The notes beneath the pieces are model-generated. The model saw only the letters and a program-made list of their open reading frames with translations. It was not told the origin of the DNA and did no database searches. Shown here piece by piece: positions 28,166 through 36,617 of a DNA stretch of 64,000 nt. Position numbers and translations under genes: made by a program. Origin of the DNA: Actinomycetes bacterium (GTDB taxonomy: Bacteria > Actinomycetota > Acidimicrobiia > Acidimicrobiales > RAAP-2); assembly GCA_021791845.1 (NCBI GenBank), contig JAJYVT010000001.1, forward strand, positions 1 to 64,000, written 5' to 3'. Position 1 is the first letter of the stretch; each line of letters begins with the position of its first letter.

Positions 28166-28603
28166 GTGACCTTCCGCTCAGGTCCGGGTGCGTCCGGTCG
28201 AGCAGCCGAGCCCGCAGGTGAAGCCCGGGTGGAGTACCGCCTGGTGCGGGACGCCGTCGTGCGGGAGGTGCGGCGCGGCCGCGTCGACGCCGTGGACGTG
28301 TGCGACGCCCACCCCGAGCTCCTGCGCGCCGCGCGCAACGTGGGCCGCCCATTGGGGGACGACTGCCCCATCTGCGGCGAGGAGCGGACGGTGCAGGTGA
28401 CGTACGTCTTCGGGGCGGGCCTGCCCCCGGGCGGCCGGTGCCCGGGCACGGCGACCGAGCTCAACCGGCTGCGCCGTCGGGCCCAGCCGGTGCTCTGCTA
28501 CGACGTCGAGGTCTGCCCGGCGTGTGCGTGGCACCACCTCCTGCGCAAGTACCCGGCCGGCGGCCGCTCGGAGCAGCGGTCGACGGGACGCAGCCGCGGC
28601 TGA
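28166..28603 (+). CDS. DUF5318 family zinc-ribbon-like protein
   Basis: The 145-residue protein matches the DUF5318 type found next to ino1-padR in mycobacteria. It has a metal-binding-like DDCPICGEERTVQVTYVFG near 70-88 and VCPACAWHHLLRKY near 117-130, giving two Cys pairs and two His. The function of the family is unknown. A TAGCCT 6 bp before the GTG could be a -10 box, giving a leaderless transcript. The region after it to panB (about 170 bp) shows nothing else. Confidence 0.78.
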   Translation: MTFRSGPGASGRAAEPAGEARVEYRLVRDAVVREVRRGRVDAVDVCDAHPELLRAARNVGRPLGDDCPICGEERTVQVTYVFGAGLPPGGRCPGTATELNRLRRRAQPVLCYDVEVCPACAWHHLLRKYPAGGRSEQRSTGRSRG

Positions 28604-28776
28604 GCCGCACCCCGGCCGCCCCGGGACGCTGGCGCCGGGCGGACGGCGCGCGACAGGATGGCCCGCGGCAGGCCGCACGCCCACGCGGCGGCACCGCCGA
28701 GCAGCTCCGACACAGGATCGGGCCGCCGGGCCACGCACCGGGGCCCGGCCGAACGAACCCGAGAGGAGGGCATGCA

Positions 28777-29709
28777 ATGGACAGCCCTACCGCTTCAACC
28801 CCCGCTCCTCCGCCCACGACCCACGCGCCCGGCGCCCCCGGCGCCCCGGTCCCGGGGTCGGGGCGTGAGCGGGTGACCGTTCCCGCCGTCCGGGCCCGGA
28901 AGCGGCGCGACGGCGCCGACCCGATCGTGATGGTGACCGCCTACGACGAGCCGGGCGCCCGCATCGCCGACGGCGCCGGCGTCGACGTCATCCTGGTGGG
29001 CGACTCGGTGGCCAACAACGTGCTCGGGTACGACGACACGTTGCACGTCACGATCGACGACATGGCACGCCACACGGCGGCGGTGGGGCGTGCCCGCCCC
29101 CGCGCCCTCGTGCTCGGCGACCTCCCCTGGATGAGCTACCACCTCACGGTGGAGGAGGCGGTGGCCAGTGCCGCCGCGCTGGTGCGTGCCGGCGCCGGGG
29201 CGGTCAAGCTCGAAGGCGGCCCGGCGAGGGCCCGGGTGATCGGCGCCATCGTCGACGCCGAGATCCCGGTGATGGGGCACCTCGGCCTCACGCCCCAGTC
29301 CGTCCTGGCCATGGGCGGCTACCGCGTGCAGGGCCGGGACGTCGACGCCGCCCGTGCCCTCGTCGACGCCGCCCGCCGCCTGGAGGAGGCCGGGTGCTTC
29401 GCCGTGGTGCTGGAGGGCGTCCCCGACGTGGTGGCGGCCGAGATCACGGCGCGCCTCTCCATCCCGACCATCGGCATCGGCGCCGGGCCGCACTGCGACG
29501 GGCAGGTCCTCGTCTTCCACGACCTGCTGGGGCTGGGGGCCGGGCCCGTGCCCAAGTTCGTGCGGCCCTACGCCAACCTGGCCGAGGTGGCCACGGCGGC
29601 CGTCGCCGCCTACGCCGCCGACGTCCGAGCCGGCGCCTTCCCCGGGGACGCCGAGACCTACCACGGCTCGCCCGAGCTGCGGGCGGCCCTCGGGCCCGCT
29701 CCGGGCTGA
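28777..29709 (+). CDS. panB: 3-methyl-2-oxobutanoate hydroxymethyltransferase
   Basis: PanB transfers a hydroxymethyl group from methylene-tetrahydrofolate to ketoisovalerate, the first step of pantothenate and coenzyme A synthesis. The 310-residue protein has an unstructured Pro-rich first 30 residues, then VMVTAYDEPGARIADGAGVD, LVGDSVANNVLGYDDT with the metal-binding DSV, AVKLEGG, VMGHLGLTPQSV and VVLEGVPD with catalytic Glu. GAGAGGAGGG lies 6 bp before the ATG. No panC or panD is in the window. Confidence 0.95.
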   Translation: MDSPTASTPAPPPTTHAPGAPGAPVPGSGRERVTVPAVRARKRRDGADPIVMVTAYDEPGARIADGAGVDVILVGDSVANNVLGYDDTLHVTIDDMARHTAAVGRARPRALVLGDLPWMSYHLTVEEAVASAAALVRAGAGAVKLEGGPARARVIGAIVDAEIPVMGHLGLTPQSVLAMGGYRVQGRDVDAARALVDAARRLEEAGCFAVVLEGVPDVVAAEITARLSIPTIGIGAGPHCDGQVLVFHDLLGLGAGPVPKFVRPYANLAEVATAAVAAYAADVRAGAFPGDAETYHGSPELRAALGPAPG

Positions 29710-29822
29710 GCCCGAGGCCGTGCCGTGCGCCGGGCCCCGGAGCGGTCGGCTAACCTCGTGGGCTGCTCGCACGCCAGCCGGCGGGCGGCACGAGGACGAC
29801 CCTGCCCCGGACCGACCGGGGC

Positions 29823-29841
29823 CCGGGTGCGACGCACCCGG
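29823..29841 (+). promoter_or_regulatory. Hairpin in the rpsF leader
   Basis: CCGGGTGC and GCACCCGG form an 8-bp stem with a 3-base loop ending 6 bp before the GGGAGG of rpsF. Nearby GGACC/GGTCC words can extend or replace it. Many rpsF mRNAs carry an S6:S18-binding leader, so this is a candidate for autoregulation, but I cannot match that motif in detail. Confidence 0.4.
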
Positions 29842-29863
29842 TCCGAAGGGAGGTGAGCCGCCG

Positions 29864-30328
29864 ATGCGGCCGTACGAAGTCATGGTCATCTTCGACACCG
29901 GTGCCGAGCCGCCGGCCATCCAGGCCGTGGTGGACCGGGTGCTCGAGACCATCCGCGCCAACGAGGGAGCGCCCGGCCACGTGGACCGCTGGGGGCGCCG
30001 CCCGTTCGCCTACGAGGTGAAGCACCGGCGCGAGGGCTACTACGTCCTGATCGAGTTCTCCGGCGTCAGCCAGACGGTCGCCGAGCTGAACCGCCTCCTC
30101 TCCCTGGCCGACGAGGTGCTGCGCCACAAGGTGATCCGGCTGTCCGACAAGGCCGTCCGCCGCGCCGCGTCGTCGGGCCCCGGCCGCACGACGGGCCGCG
30201 GGGCCCGGCCGGGCCGGGCCGAGGCGGCTCCGCCGGCCGAGACCCCGGCCCCGGCGGAGGCCGGGTCCGAGACCGTTCCCGACGCACCCGAGCGCGAAGC
30301 TGCCGCCGCCGGCGGCGCGGCCGGCTGA
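29864..30328 (+). CDS. rpsF: 30S ribosomal protein S6
   Basis: S6 binds S18 on the platform of the small subunit. Residues 1-100 show the family fold: MRPYEVMVIFDTGAE, GAPGHVDRWGRRPFAYEVKHRREGYYVLIEF and ADEVLRHKVIRL. A C-terminal extension of about 50 residues rich in Ala, Pro, Glu and Arg is not part of the core. GGGAGG precedes the ATG. It starts the rpsF-ssb-rpsR-rplI-dnaB cluster. Confidence 0.95.
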   Translation: MRPYEVMVIFDTGAEPPAIQAVVDRVLETIRANEGAPGHVDRWGRRPFAYEVKHRREGYYVLIEFSGVSQTVAELNRLLSLADEVLRHKVIRLSDKAVRRAASSGPGRTTGRGARPGRAEAAPPAETPAPAEAGSETVPDAPEREAAAAGGAAG

Positions 30329-30373
30329 GGCCGGGCGCGAGGCGACGAGAGGGACGAGAGGGAGGAGCGCACC

Positions 30374-30835
30374 ATGCCGGACAACAGCGTGACGCTGGTG
30401 GGCAACGTGACGAGGGACCCCGAGCTCCGGTTCACCAACACCGGCCAGCCGACCGCCACCTTCGGGCTGGCCGTCAACCGCCGGTGGCAGAACCGCCAGA
30501 CCCAGGAGTGGGAGGAGGCCACCAGCTTCTTCGACATCGTCTGCTGGCGGGAGATGGCCGAGAACGTGAGCGAGAGCCTCACCCGCGGCGCCCGGGTGGT
30601 CGTGTGCGGGCGGCTGGAGCAGCGGAGCTGGGAGACGCCCGAGGGCGACCGGCGGTCCAAGGTCGAGGTGGTGGCGGACGAGATCGGCCCGTCGCTGCGC
30701 TGGGCGACCGCCCAGGTGACGAAGAACGAGCGCCGGGGGCCGTCCGACGGCCCGCGCGGCGGTGGACGGCAGGCCCCGCCCCGTCAGGCTGAGGCCTCCG
30801 GCAGCGGGTACGGCTACGACGAGGAGCCTTTCTGA
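30374..30835 (+). CDS. ssb: Single-stranded DNA-binding protein
   Basis: SSB coats single-stranded DNA during replication and recruits partners through its C-terminal tip. The 153-residue protein has an OB fold ([52 protein letters not shown]), a short Gly/Pro/Gln linker, and the acidic tip YDEEPF, close to the usual DDDIPF. Its stop overlaps the rpsR start as TGATG. Confidence 0.96.
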   Translation: MPDNSVTLVGNVTRDPELRFTNTGQPTATFGLAVNRRWQNRQTQEWEEATSFFDIVCWREMAENVSESLTRGARVVVCGRLEQRSWETPEGDRRSKVEVVADEIGPSLRWATAQVTKNERRGPSDGPRGGGRQAPPRQAEASGSGYGYDEEPF

Positions 30836-31350
30836 TGGCACGCAGCAACTACCGGGGCGGCACGTCACGACGTGCGCCGAAGGACACCGGCCGGCGGGTG
30901 AAGAAGAAGCCGTGCGCGCTCTGCCGCGACGGCGTCGAGTGGGTCGACTACAAGGACGTCCCGCTCCTGCGCAAGTTCATGAGCGACCGGGGCAAGATCC
31001 GGTCCCGGCGCGTCACCGGGAACTGCGCCCAGCACCAGCGCGACATCGCCGAGGCCATCAAGACGGCCCGTGAGCTCGTGCTCCTTCCCTACACGCAGCG
31101 CACGGTGACCGAACGGCCGGGTGGCCGGGGCGGGCGCGGCGAGCGCGGCGACCGGGGCGACCGCGGCGACCGGGGCGAGCGCGGGGAACGGGGCGAGCGC
31201 GGGGAGCGGGGCGGCCGCGAGGGCCGGGCGCCGGCCGAGAGCCAGGCCGGTGCCGGCGCCGGTGGCGGTGCCGGTGCGGCCGCTCCGGCGCCGGCCGACG
31301 GCAACGGCGCTCCGGCGGCGGCGGCAGCGGAGACGGAGGCGGCCCGATGA
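30835..31350 (+). CDS. rpsR: 30S ribosomal protein S18 with long C-terminal tail
   Basis: Residues 20-80 are S18: [53 protein letters not shown]. The CALC and NC-x-x-H residues mark the zinc-binding form. The last 85 residues are a low-complexity tail of RGD/RGE repeats followed by Gly/Ala/Pro. S18 proteins are usually 75-90 residues, so the 171-residue length is unusual. The tail DNA is a GC-rich 9-bp-type tandem repeat (about 31120-31220). The stop overlaps rplI as ATGA. Confidence 0.94.
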   Translation: MARSNYRGGTSRRAPKDTGRRVKKKPCALCRDGVEWVDYKDVPLLRKFMSDRGKIRSRRVTGNCAQHQRDIAEAIKTARELVLLPYTQRTVTERPGGRGGRGERGDRGDRGDRGERGERGERGERGGREGRAPAESQAGAGAGGGAGAAAPAPADGNGAPAAAAAETEAAR

Positions 31351-31793
31351 AGGTGGTCCTCCGCCAGGACGTGGACGGCATCGGCCGCCGCGGCGACATC
31401 GTGGACGTGGCCGACGGGTTCGCCCGGAACTTCCTCCTTCCCGGGGGCCAGGGCCTCGTCGCCACCAAGGGCGTGGAGGCGCAGGCGGCCGCCATGCGAC
31501 GGGGGCGCGACCTTCGGGAGGCCCACGACCGTCAGGCGGCGCAGGCCAAGGCGACCCGGCTCGCCGGCACGACCGTGCAGGTCACCGCCCGGGCCGGCGC
31601 CACCGGGCGGCTGTTCGGGTCCGTCGGCGCGGCGGAGATCGCCGAGGCCGTCCGTTCCCAGAAGGGCGTGGAGCTCGAGCGCGGCCAGGTGCGGCTGGAC
31701 GAGCCCATCAAGGCCGTCGGGACCCACGAGGTGCCCGTGCACCTGGGCCTCGACGTCGCCACCGTGGTGATGGTGGAGGTCGTGGCCGGCTGA
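31347..31793 (+). CDS. rplI: 50S ribosomal protein L9
   Basis: L9 binds 23S rRNA near the L1 stalk and its C-terminal domain reaches away from the ribosome. The 148-residue protein has the N-terminal signature [32 protein letters not shown], a long connecting helix and a C-terminal domain containing [16 protein letters not shown] and GTHEVPVHL. It is translationally coupled to rpsR by ATGA. Confidence 0.96.
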   Translation: MKVVLRQDVDGIGRRGDIVDVADGFARNFLLPGGQGLVATKGVEAQAAAMRRGRDLREAHDRQAAQAKATRLAGTTVQVTARAGATGRLFGSVGAAEIAEAVRSQKGVELERGQVRLDEPIKAVGTHEVPVHLGLDVATVVMVEVVAG

Positions 31794-31802
31794 CGGAACG
31801 GT

Positions 31803-31822
31803 CCGCCGGCGCCCGCCGGCGG
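31803..31822 (+). terminator. Hairpin after rplI
   Basis: CCGCCGGC and GCCGGCGG form a perfect 8-bp stem with a 4-base loop 10 bp after the rplI stop. No U tract follows. It may end the rpsF-rplI transcript, leaving dnaB with its own promoter. Confidence 0.5.
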
Positions 31823-31954
31823 TCCACGCCGGGGCCGTGCCGTCACTGCCTCCACGCCGGCGTCACACCCGTTCGCGACCATCGCGACATGCCGTTCGCC
31901 TGCCTCGACGCCCACCGGGTGGCCCGCCCCGTCGGCGTCCACAGGTCCCGCCAG

Positions 31955-31963
31955 TTCTCCACA
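31955..31963 (+). promoter_or_regulatory. DnaA-box-like site upstream of dnaB
   Basis: TTCTCCACA matches the DnaA box TTATCCACA at 8 of 9 positions about 95 bp before dnaB. A weaker GCGTCCACA lies at 31935-31943. The remaining gap to dnaB also contains GGTTTCACGT, half of a ParB-type site. Significance is uncertain with single sites. Confidence 0.35.
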
Positions 31964-32058
31964 GCAACGTTCACAGCCCTGTGCAGGGAAAAGGCATCGT
32001 GAATCCCCAGGTTTCACGTCTATCCGTCCCCAGCCTCCGTCGCCCAAGGTAGGAGGCC

Positions 32059-33498
32059 GTGGTACAGGTGCTCGACGACGACCGACCCCGCCGGATCCGA
32101 CCCGGCACGGCTGCGGGCGGTGCCGGCGCGCCAGGGTCCTTTCCCGGCGGCCTGGCCCCCGTCGGCGGGGCGGGTCCCCGGGTGCCGCCGCACGACCTGG
32201 ACGCCGAGGAGTCGCTCCTCGGCGCCATGCTGCTGTCGAGCGACGCGGTGGTGGCGGCGATCGAGACCTGCCATGCCGCCGACTTCTACAAGCCCGCTCA
32301 CGGCCACATCTTCAGCGCCGTCGTGTCGTTGTTCGAGGCGGGTGAGCCGGTCGACGCGGTGACGGTGGCCGACGAGCTGCGACGGTCCGGCGTGCTCGAC
32401 CAGATCGGGGACCCGACGCAGCTGGTCTCGCTCCAGGCGAACACGCCGTCGCTGGCGAACGCCGCCCACTACGCCCGCATCGTGGAGGAGCACGCCCTCC
32501 TGCGCCGGCTGATCGGCGTGGCCGGGGACCTGGCCGAGCTGGGCTACTCGATCCCCGACGACGTCACAGCGGCGGTGGACGAGGCCGAGCGGATGGTGTT
32601 CGACCTGGCGCAGCGGCGCACGGCCGACTCGGTCGAGTCCCTGCGGAACCTCATCGGGCCCAGCCTCGACCGCATCGAGGAGCTCTCGCACCGCAGCAGC
32701 CGGATCACCGGGGTGGCCACGGGCTACACCGAGCTGGACGAGATCCTGGCCGGCCTGCAGCCGGCGAGCCTCACCATCGTCGGTGCCCGGCCGGCCATGG
32801 GCAAGACCAGCCTCGCCCTCGGGATGCTGGCCCACGTCGGGACCGTCCTGCGCCGGCCGGCGCTGCTCTTCTCGCTCGAGATGGGCCACCTGGAGCTGAC
32901 CCAGCGGCTCCTCGCGTCGGAGGCGCGGGTCGACGCCCAGCGCATGCGGACCGGGCACCTGCACGACAACGACTGGGCCAAGGTCGGGACGGCGGTCAGC
33001 CGGTTGAGCGAGTCGACGATCTTCATCGACGAGAACCCGAACCTGACCGTGATGGACATCCGGGCCCGGGCGCGGCGGTTGAAGAAGAGCGAGGGCGACC
33101 TCGGGCTGGTGGTGGTCGACTACCTCCAGCTCATGACCGGCCGGGGGCGGGCCGAGAACCGCCAGGTGGAGGTGGCGGAGATCAGCCGGGGCCTCAAGAT
33201 CCTGGCTCGGGAGCTCGACTGCCCGGTGGTGGCCCTCTCGCAGCTCTCCCGCGGGCTCGAGGCCCGGCAGGACAAGCGCCCGATGCTGTCGGACCTGCGC
33301 GAGTCCGGCTCCCTCGAGCAGGACGCCGACGTGGTGCTCTTCATCTACCGCGAGGAGGTCTACGACCCCGAGACCCCCATCGACCGCCGGGGGCTGGCCG
33401 AGGTGATCGTGGCCAAGCACCGAAACGGCCCGACCGGCTCGGCCCACCTCGTGTTCCTGGGCCAGTACGCCCGGTTCGACAACCTCCAGCCCGTCTGA
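32059..33498 (+). CDS. dnaB: Replicative DNA helicase DnaB
   Basis: DnaB unwinds the replication fork as a hexamer. The 479-residue protein has a basic/Pro leader, an N-terminal domain (VPPHDLDAEESLLGAMLLSSDAV), and a RecA-like domain with Walker A GARPAMGKTSLALGM (about 236-250), LLFSLEMGHLELTQRLL, Walker B LVVVDYLQLM and QLSRGLEARQDKRPMLSDLRESG. There is no intein insertion, although some actinobacterial dnaB genes have one. The GTG follows the series rpsF-ssb-rpsR-rplI by 265 bp. Confidence 0.96.
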   Translation: MVQVLDDDRPRRIRPGTAAGGAGAPGSFPGGLAPVGGAGPRVPPHDLDAEESLLGAMLLSSDAVVAAIETCHAADFYKPAHGHIFSAVVSLFEAGEPVDAVTVADELRRSGVLDQIGDPTQLVSLQANTPSLANAAHYARIVEEHALLRRLIGVAGDLAELGYSIPDDVTAAVDEAERMVFDLAQRRTADSVESLRNLIGPSLDRIEELSHRSSRITGVATGYTELDEILAGLQPASLTIVGARPAMGKTSLALGMLAHVGTVLRRPALLFSLEMGHLELTQRLLASEARVDAQRMRTGHLHDNDWAKVGTAVSRLSESTIFIDENPNLTVMDIRARARRLKKSEGDLGLVVVDYLQLMTGRGRAENRQVEVAEISRGLKILARELDCPVVALSQLSRGLEARQDKRPMLSDLRESGSLEQDADVVLFIYREEVYDPETPIDRRGLAEVIVAKHRNGPTGSAHLVFLGQYARFDNLQPV

Positions 33499-33527
33499 CA
33501 CCCGGCCGGAGGCGGCCCGGTCGCGGG

Positions 33528-34370
33528 CTACGGCTCGAAGCGGAACCCGACGCCCCGCACCGTCACGATGTGGCGCGGGTTGGCCGGGTCGGGCTCGAGC
33601 TTGCGGCGCAGCCGCTTCACGTGGGTATCGAGCGTGCGGCTGTCGGCGAGGTCCTGGTCCCACCACAGGCGGTCGATGCACCAGTCCCTGGTCACGACCT
33701 GGCCCGGATGGGCCATGAGCAGTGCGAGCAGGTCGAACTCCTTGCGGGACAGCTCGACCGGCCTGTCCTCGACCGTGACCTCCCGCCGGGCCTGGTCGAG
33801 GCGGACCGGGCCCCCGCTCAGCACCTCCGCCCGGGCCACCTGGGCCGTCGGCCCCCGCCGGAGGACCGCACGCATGCGGGCCACGAGCTCGCGCAGGCGG
33901 AACGGCTTGGCCACGTAGTCCGACGCCCCGACTTCGAGGCCGACGACCACGTCGACCTCGGAGTCGCGTGCGGTCACCATGATGATCGGGACTGGCGCCA
34001 GGGCACGCATCTGCTGGCACAGCTCTACCCCCGACTGGTCGGGGAGCATCACGTCGAGCAGCACGAGGTCGGGGCGCGAGCGGTGGAAGCGCCGCAGCGC
34101 CTCGTGACCGTCGGCCGCCACCTCGACGGCAAAGCCCTCGTGGCCCAGCCCGGCGCTGAGCGCCTGGCGGTAGGACTCCTCGTCGTCGACGACCAGCACC
34201 ACCGGTCGCCGGTCCCGCACGCCGCCCGCCGGGGGCGTGGCGTGCGGGGCGCCCGCCGTGGGCATGGCGGGCGCGCCGGCCGTGCCCGGACGCGGGCCGG
34301 GCGAGACCGATGTGCCGTCGGGGGCGGGGACCGGCCGGGGCGGAGCCGGGGGGCCGCCGAGCCCCGTCAT
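33528..34370 (-). CDS. OmpR/PhoB-family response regulator (orphan)
   Basis: The 280-residue protein has a Pro/Gly/Ala-rich leader of about 55 residues and then a receiver domain. The acidic pair VDDEE lies at 61-65, the phosphorylation site LLDVMLP at Asp106 and the lysine in YVAKPF at 155. A winged-helix domain follows (ELSRKEFDLLALLMAHPGQVV, RTLDTHVKRLRRKLEPDP, IVTVRGVGFRFEP). No histidine kinase lies nearby. The ATG with GGAGGA 6 bp upstream was chosen; a later ATG at 34265 would give a normal 245-residue protein. Confidence 0.92.
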   Translation of the reverse strand: MTGLGGPPAPPRPVPAPDGTSVSPGPRPGTAGAPAMPTAGAPHATPPAGGVRDRRPVVLVVDDEESYRQALSAGLGHEGFAVEVAADGHEALRRFHRSRPDLVLLDVMLPDQSGVELCQQMRALAPVPIIMVTARDSEVDVVVGLEVGASDYVAKPFRLRELVARMRAVLRRGPTAQVARAEVLSGGPVRLDQARREVTVEDRPVELSRKEFDLLALLMAHPGQVVTRDWCIDRLWWDQDLADSRTLDTHVKRLRRKLEPDPANPRHIVTVRGVGFRFEP

Positions 34371-34820
34371 GCCGCGTCCTCCGGGTGCCCGACCACATGG
34401 AGGCCGGGCCGCCACCCGGCCGCCGGCCCGGGGTGCGGCAGCGGGCGGGCAGGGCGTGGGCCCGAGGACGGGTGCGCCGCTCGCCCCGAACAGCCCGAAG
34501 AGGAGGGCGGCGGCGCCGGGGAGCGGGGGGGATGCTCCCCGGGCGCCGCCTCCTGGCACAGGCGGGCCCACGCCCGTGCGATCGAGATGGTCACCCTCCG
34601 CCGCCGGCCCAACGGGAAGGGGACCACGTCCGCCACGCCGGAGCGGCCCGGGGCCGCGCCGCCGCCCGTCCGTGTCGCCGGCCCCTGTCCCCGGCTGCCG
34701 TCACCGCAGGCGTACCGCCCCATTGCCCGAAACGGTACGAAAGGGAGGTGAACGGGCCGCGAAGCACCCGCAACACGAAGATGATCCCGCGGTGAACTCT
34801 GCCGGTACGCTCGGCAGGCG
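34371..34820. promoter_or_regulatory. 450-bp divergent spacer
   Basis: This gap lies between the response regulator and the PPOX gene. Several long open frames cross it but none has motifs or ribosome sites. A hairpin CTGCCG/CGGCAG with a 7-base loop lies at 34799-34817, and TACGCT inside it, 10 bp before the PPOX GTG, could be a -10 box. An AGGGAGGTGAA at 34742-34752 resembles a ribosome site but opens only a short frame. Confidence 0.4.
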
Positions 34821-35303
34821 GTGACGGACGACCCCCGGCCCCCCACGCGCGGCGTGAACCAGCGCCGGGCCATCGTCATGTCGCCCGACGAGGTGGCCGC
34901 CTTCCTGGCCGAGCGCCACACCGCCACCATGTGCACCGTCAACGTGGACGGCTCCATTCACGCCGTGGCCATGTGGTACGGCTTCAGCGACGGCCGCCTG
35001 GCCGTCCAGACCAAGGCCAAGTCCCAGAAGGCGCGCAACGTGGCGCGCGACCAGCGGATGACCTGCCTGGTGGAGGCGGGGGAGCGCTACGACGAGCTCC
35101 GCGGGGTGGAGCTCGTGGGGCGGGCCGAGCTGGTGGAGGACCCGGACCGCCTCTGGGAGGTGGGCGTCAGCGTGTACGACCGCTACATCGCGCCGTACAC
35201 CGAGGCGGCGCGCCCGGCGGTGGCGGCCATGCTGCACAAGCGGGTGGCGATCGTGCTGCACGTGGAGCGCACCGTCAGCTGGGACCACCGGAAGCTGGCG
35301 TGA
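34821..35303 (+). CDS. Pyridoxamine 5'-phosphate oxidase-fold protein (PPOX)
   Basis: A 160-residue split-barrel flavin or F420-binding protein. The family core reads MSPDEVAAFLAERHTATMCTVNVDGSIHAVAMWYGF, LAVQTKAKSQKARNVARDQRMTCLVEAG and LRGVELVGRAELVEDP. In actinobacteria such proteins often use F420 or bind haem, and the specific cofactor is not readable here. The GTG is likely close to the transcription start. It stands alone and converges on a DoxX-like gene. Confidence 0.8.
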   Translation: MTDDPRPPTRGVNQRRAIVMSPDEVAAFLAERHTATMCTVNVDGSIHAVAMWYGFSDGRLAVQTKAKSQKARNVARDQRMTCLVEAGERYDELRGVELVGRAELVEDPDRLWEVGVSVYDRYIAPYTEAARPAVAAMLHKRVAIVLHVERTVSWDHRKLA

Positions 35304-35330
35304 CCGCGGCCGGACGGGGTCCGGCCAGGC

Positions 35331-35837
35331 TCAGTCGGAGCCGGCGCCCTTCCCCTTTGGCGCCGACTTCCCCTTTGCCGCCCGCTCCTTCACCTTGCGC
35401 TCCAGCTTGCGGCGCCGGCGCGACGTGAGCGAGTTGGCCATGAGGGCCAGGCCGATGCCGGCCAGCCAGGAGTCCTTGGCGATGGCCGTGCCCTCCTGCG
35501 TCGGCCGCACGCTGCCCTCCTGCCGCAGGCCGGGCGTCTTGGCGTAGAGACCGAGGAGCCCGCCGGAGAAGGCGGTGAGCCCCAGCCCGGCGAGGCCGTC
35601 CCCCACGACCAACGGCATGAGCAGCGCGCCGCCCAGGCCGACCTCGGTCGCGCCCAGCAGCTTCGTGAACTGCTCCGGCGGCAGGTTCTCCAGGAACGGG
35701 TAGACGCCGGAGGCGAAGCCGTGGAGGTGCTGTGCCGTCTCCTTCTCGGCCTTCAGCTTGTTGAGGCCCGAGTTGAGGATGAATGCGCCCGCCGCCACGC
35801 GGACGGGCAGGTTGGCCAGACGTGAGCGGTGTTTCAC
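35331..35837 (-). CDS. DoxX-like membrane protein
   Basis: The 168-residue protein has an N-terminal ARLANLPVRVAAGAFILNSGLNKL-type segment, three or four hydrophobic segments (GGALLMPLVVGDGLAGLGLTAFSGGLLGLY; SWLAGIGLALMANSL) and a Lys/Arg/Gly-rich C-terminus of about 30 residues. The layout resembles small DoxX-family proteins. Function is unknown. The GTG was chosen at the first residue before the conserved part; a GGAG lies close upstream. About 100 bp of nothing recognisable separates it from the XRE-cupin gene. Confidence 0.6.
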   Translation of the reverse strand: MKHRSRLANLPVRVAAGAFILNSGLNKLKAEKETAQHLHGFASGVYPFLENLPPEQFTKLLGATEVGLGGALLMPLVVGDGLAGLGLTAFSGGLLGLYAKTPGLRQEGSVRPTQEGTAIAKDSWLAGIGLALMANSLTSRRRRKLERKVKERAAKGKSAPKGKGAGSD

Positions 35838-35937
35838 GCTCTCCACGCTACCCACGGGCCGGACCGGTGACACGCGCCGCACCGGCCGGCCCCGGGTCCC
35901 AGCCACGCCGCGGGCCGGGTCGGGTCGGCGCCGGGCA

Positions 35938-36522
35938 TCAGGGGGCGAGGATCACCCGGAGGAACTGGACCGGCCGGGTCCCGGGGTTGCGGTAGGCGTA
36001 GGGCACGTCGGAGGGCAGGCGGAGGAGCTCACCCTGGCGGAGCGGGAGCTCGGTGGCGCCGGTCTCCACCACGAGCCGGCCGGTGCGCACGAAGAGGAGC
36101 TCCTCGCTCCCCGGCGGGTCGGCCTCGGCCTCGTACCGGGCCCCGCCGACGAGCTGCCACAGCCAGAGCTCGGTGGTCGCCACCCTCGAGCGGGCGGCCA
36201 GGAGGCGGGCGGAGCTTCCCCGCCCGTCCTCCCACACCGGCTGGCGCGCCTCGGCCCGCTCGGGGACGAGCGGCGCGACCGGTCGCTCCACCACCAGGTC
36301 GGCGAAGGCGCAGTCGAGCGCCCGGGCGAGCTTGTCCAGCGTGCCGAGGCTGGCGTTGGTCTCGCCGCCCTCCAGCATCGTGATCATCCGCCTGCTCACG
36401 CCCGAGCGCTGGCTCAGCTCATCGAGCGTGAGGTGGCGGTCCTGGCGCAGCGTCCGGATCCGGCTCCCCACGGCCCGGAGGAGCTCGGAGGCGGGCGCCG
36501 CCTCGTCCGGTCGGTCGGTCAC
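35938..36522 (-). CDS. XRE-type regulator with cupin domain
   Basis: The 194-residue protein has an N-terminal helix-turn-helix (VGSRIRTLRQDRHLTLDELSQRSGVSRRMITMLEGGETNASLGTL, about 16-60) and a C-terminal cupin (EADPPGSEELLFVRTGRLVVETG, LPSDVPYAYRNPGTRPVQFLRV, about 120-190). The cupin probably binds a small ligand. The gene is divergent from an EamA exporter with shared operator repeats between them, so it probably controls that exporter. A TATATT box about 9 bp upstream of the GTG suggests a leaderless mRNA. Confidence 0.87.
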   Translation of the reverse strand: MTDRPDEAAPASELLRAVGSRIRTLRQDRHLTLDELSQRSGVSRRMITMLEGGETNASLGTLDKLARALDCAFADLVVERPVAPLVPERAEARQPVWEDGRGSSARLLAARSRVATTELWLWQLVGGARYEAEADPPGSEELLFVRTGRLVVETGATELPLRQGELLRLPSDVPYAYRNPGTRPVQFLRVILAP

Positions 36523-36532
36523 GATGGGGCAA

Positions 36533-36562
36533 TATAGTGCACCGGACACTATACTGCACCGG
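36533..36562. promoter_or_regulatory. Shared operator between XRE-cupin and EamA genes
   Basis: TATAGTG (36533-36539) and CACTATA (36547-36553) form a perfect inverted repeat with a 7-bp centre. The same place holds a direct repeat TATAGTGCACCGG / TATACTGCACCGG (36533-36545 and 36550-36562, one mismatch). TATACT can be a -10 box for the plus strand and TATATT one for the minus strand, so a bound repressor would block both promoters. Confidence 0.7.
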
Positions 36563-36617
36563 AGAACGGCGGCCCGCCGGGCGCGCGCCCGGTGGGAGGA
36601 CGAAAGGTGGCAGGGCC

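Noticed and set aside
34371-34820. Long open frames in the response-regulator/PPOX spacer
   Set aside because: Low-complexity products, no motifs, and they overlap the likely divergent promoters.
35826-35842. GTGTTTCACGCTC as a further parS
   Set aside because: Only one half-site matches and it lies over the start of the DoxX-like gene.
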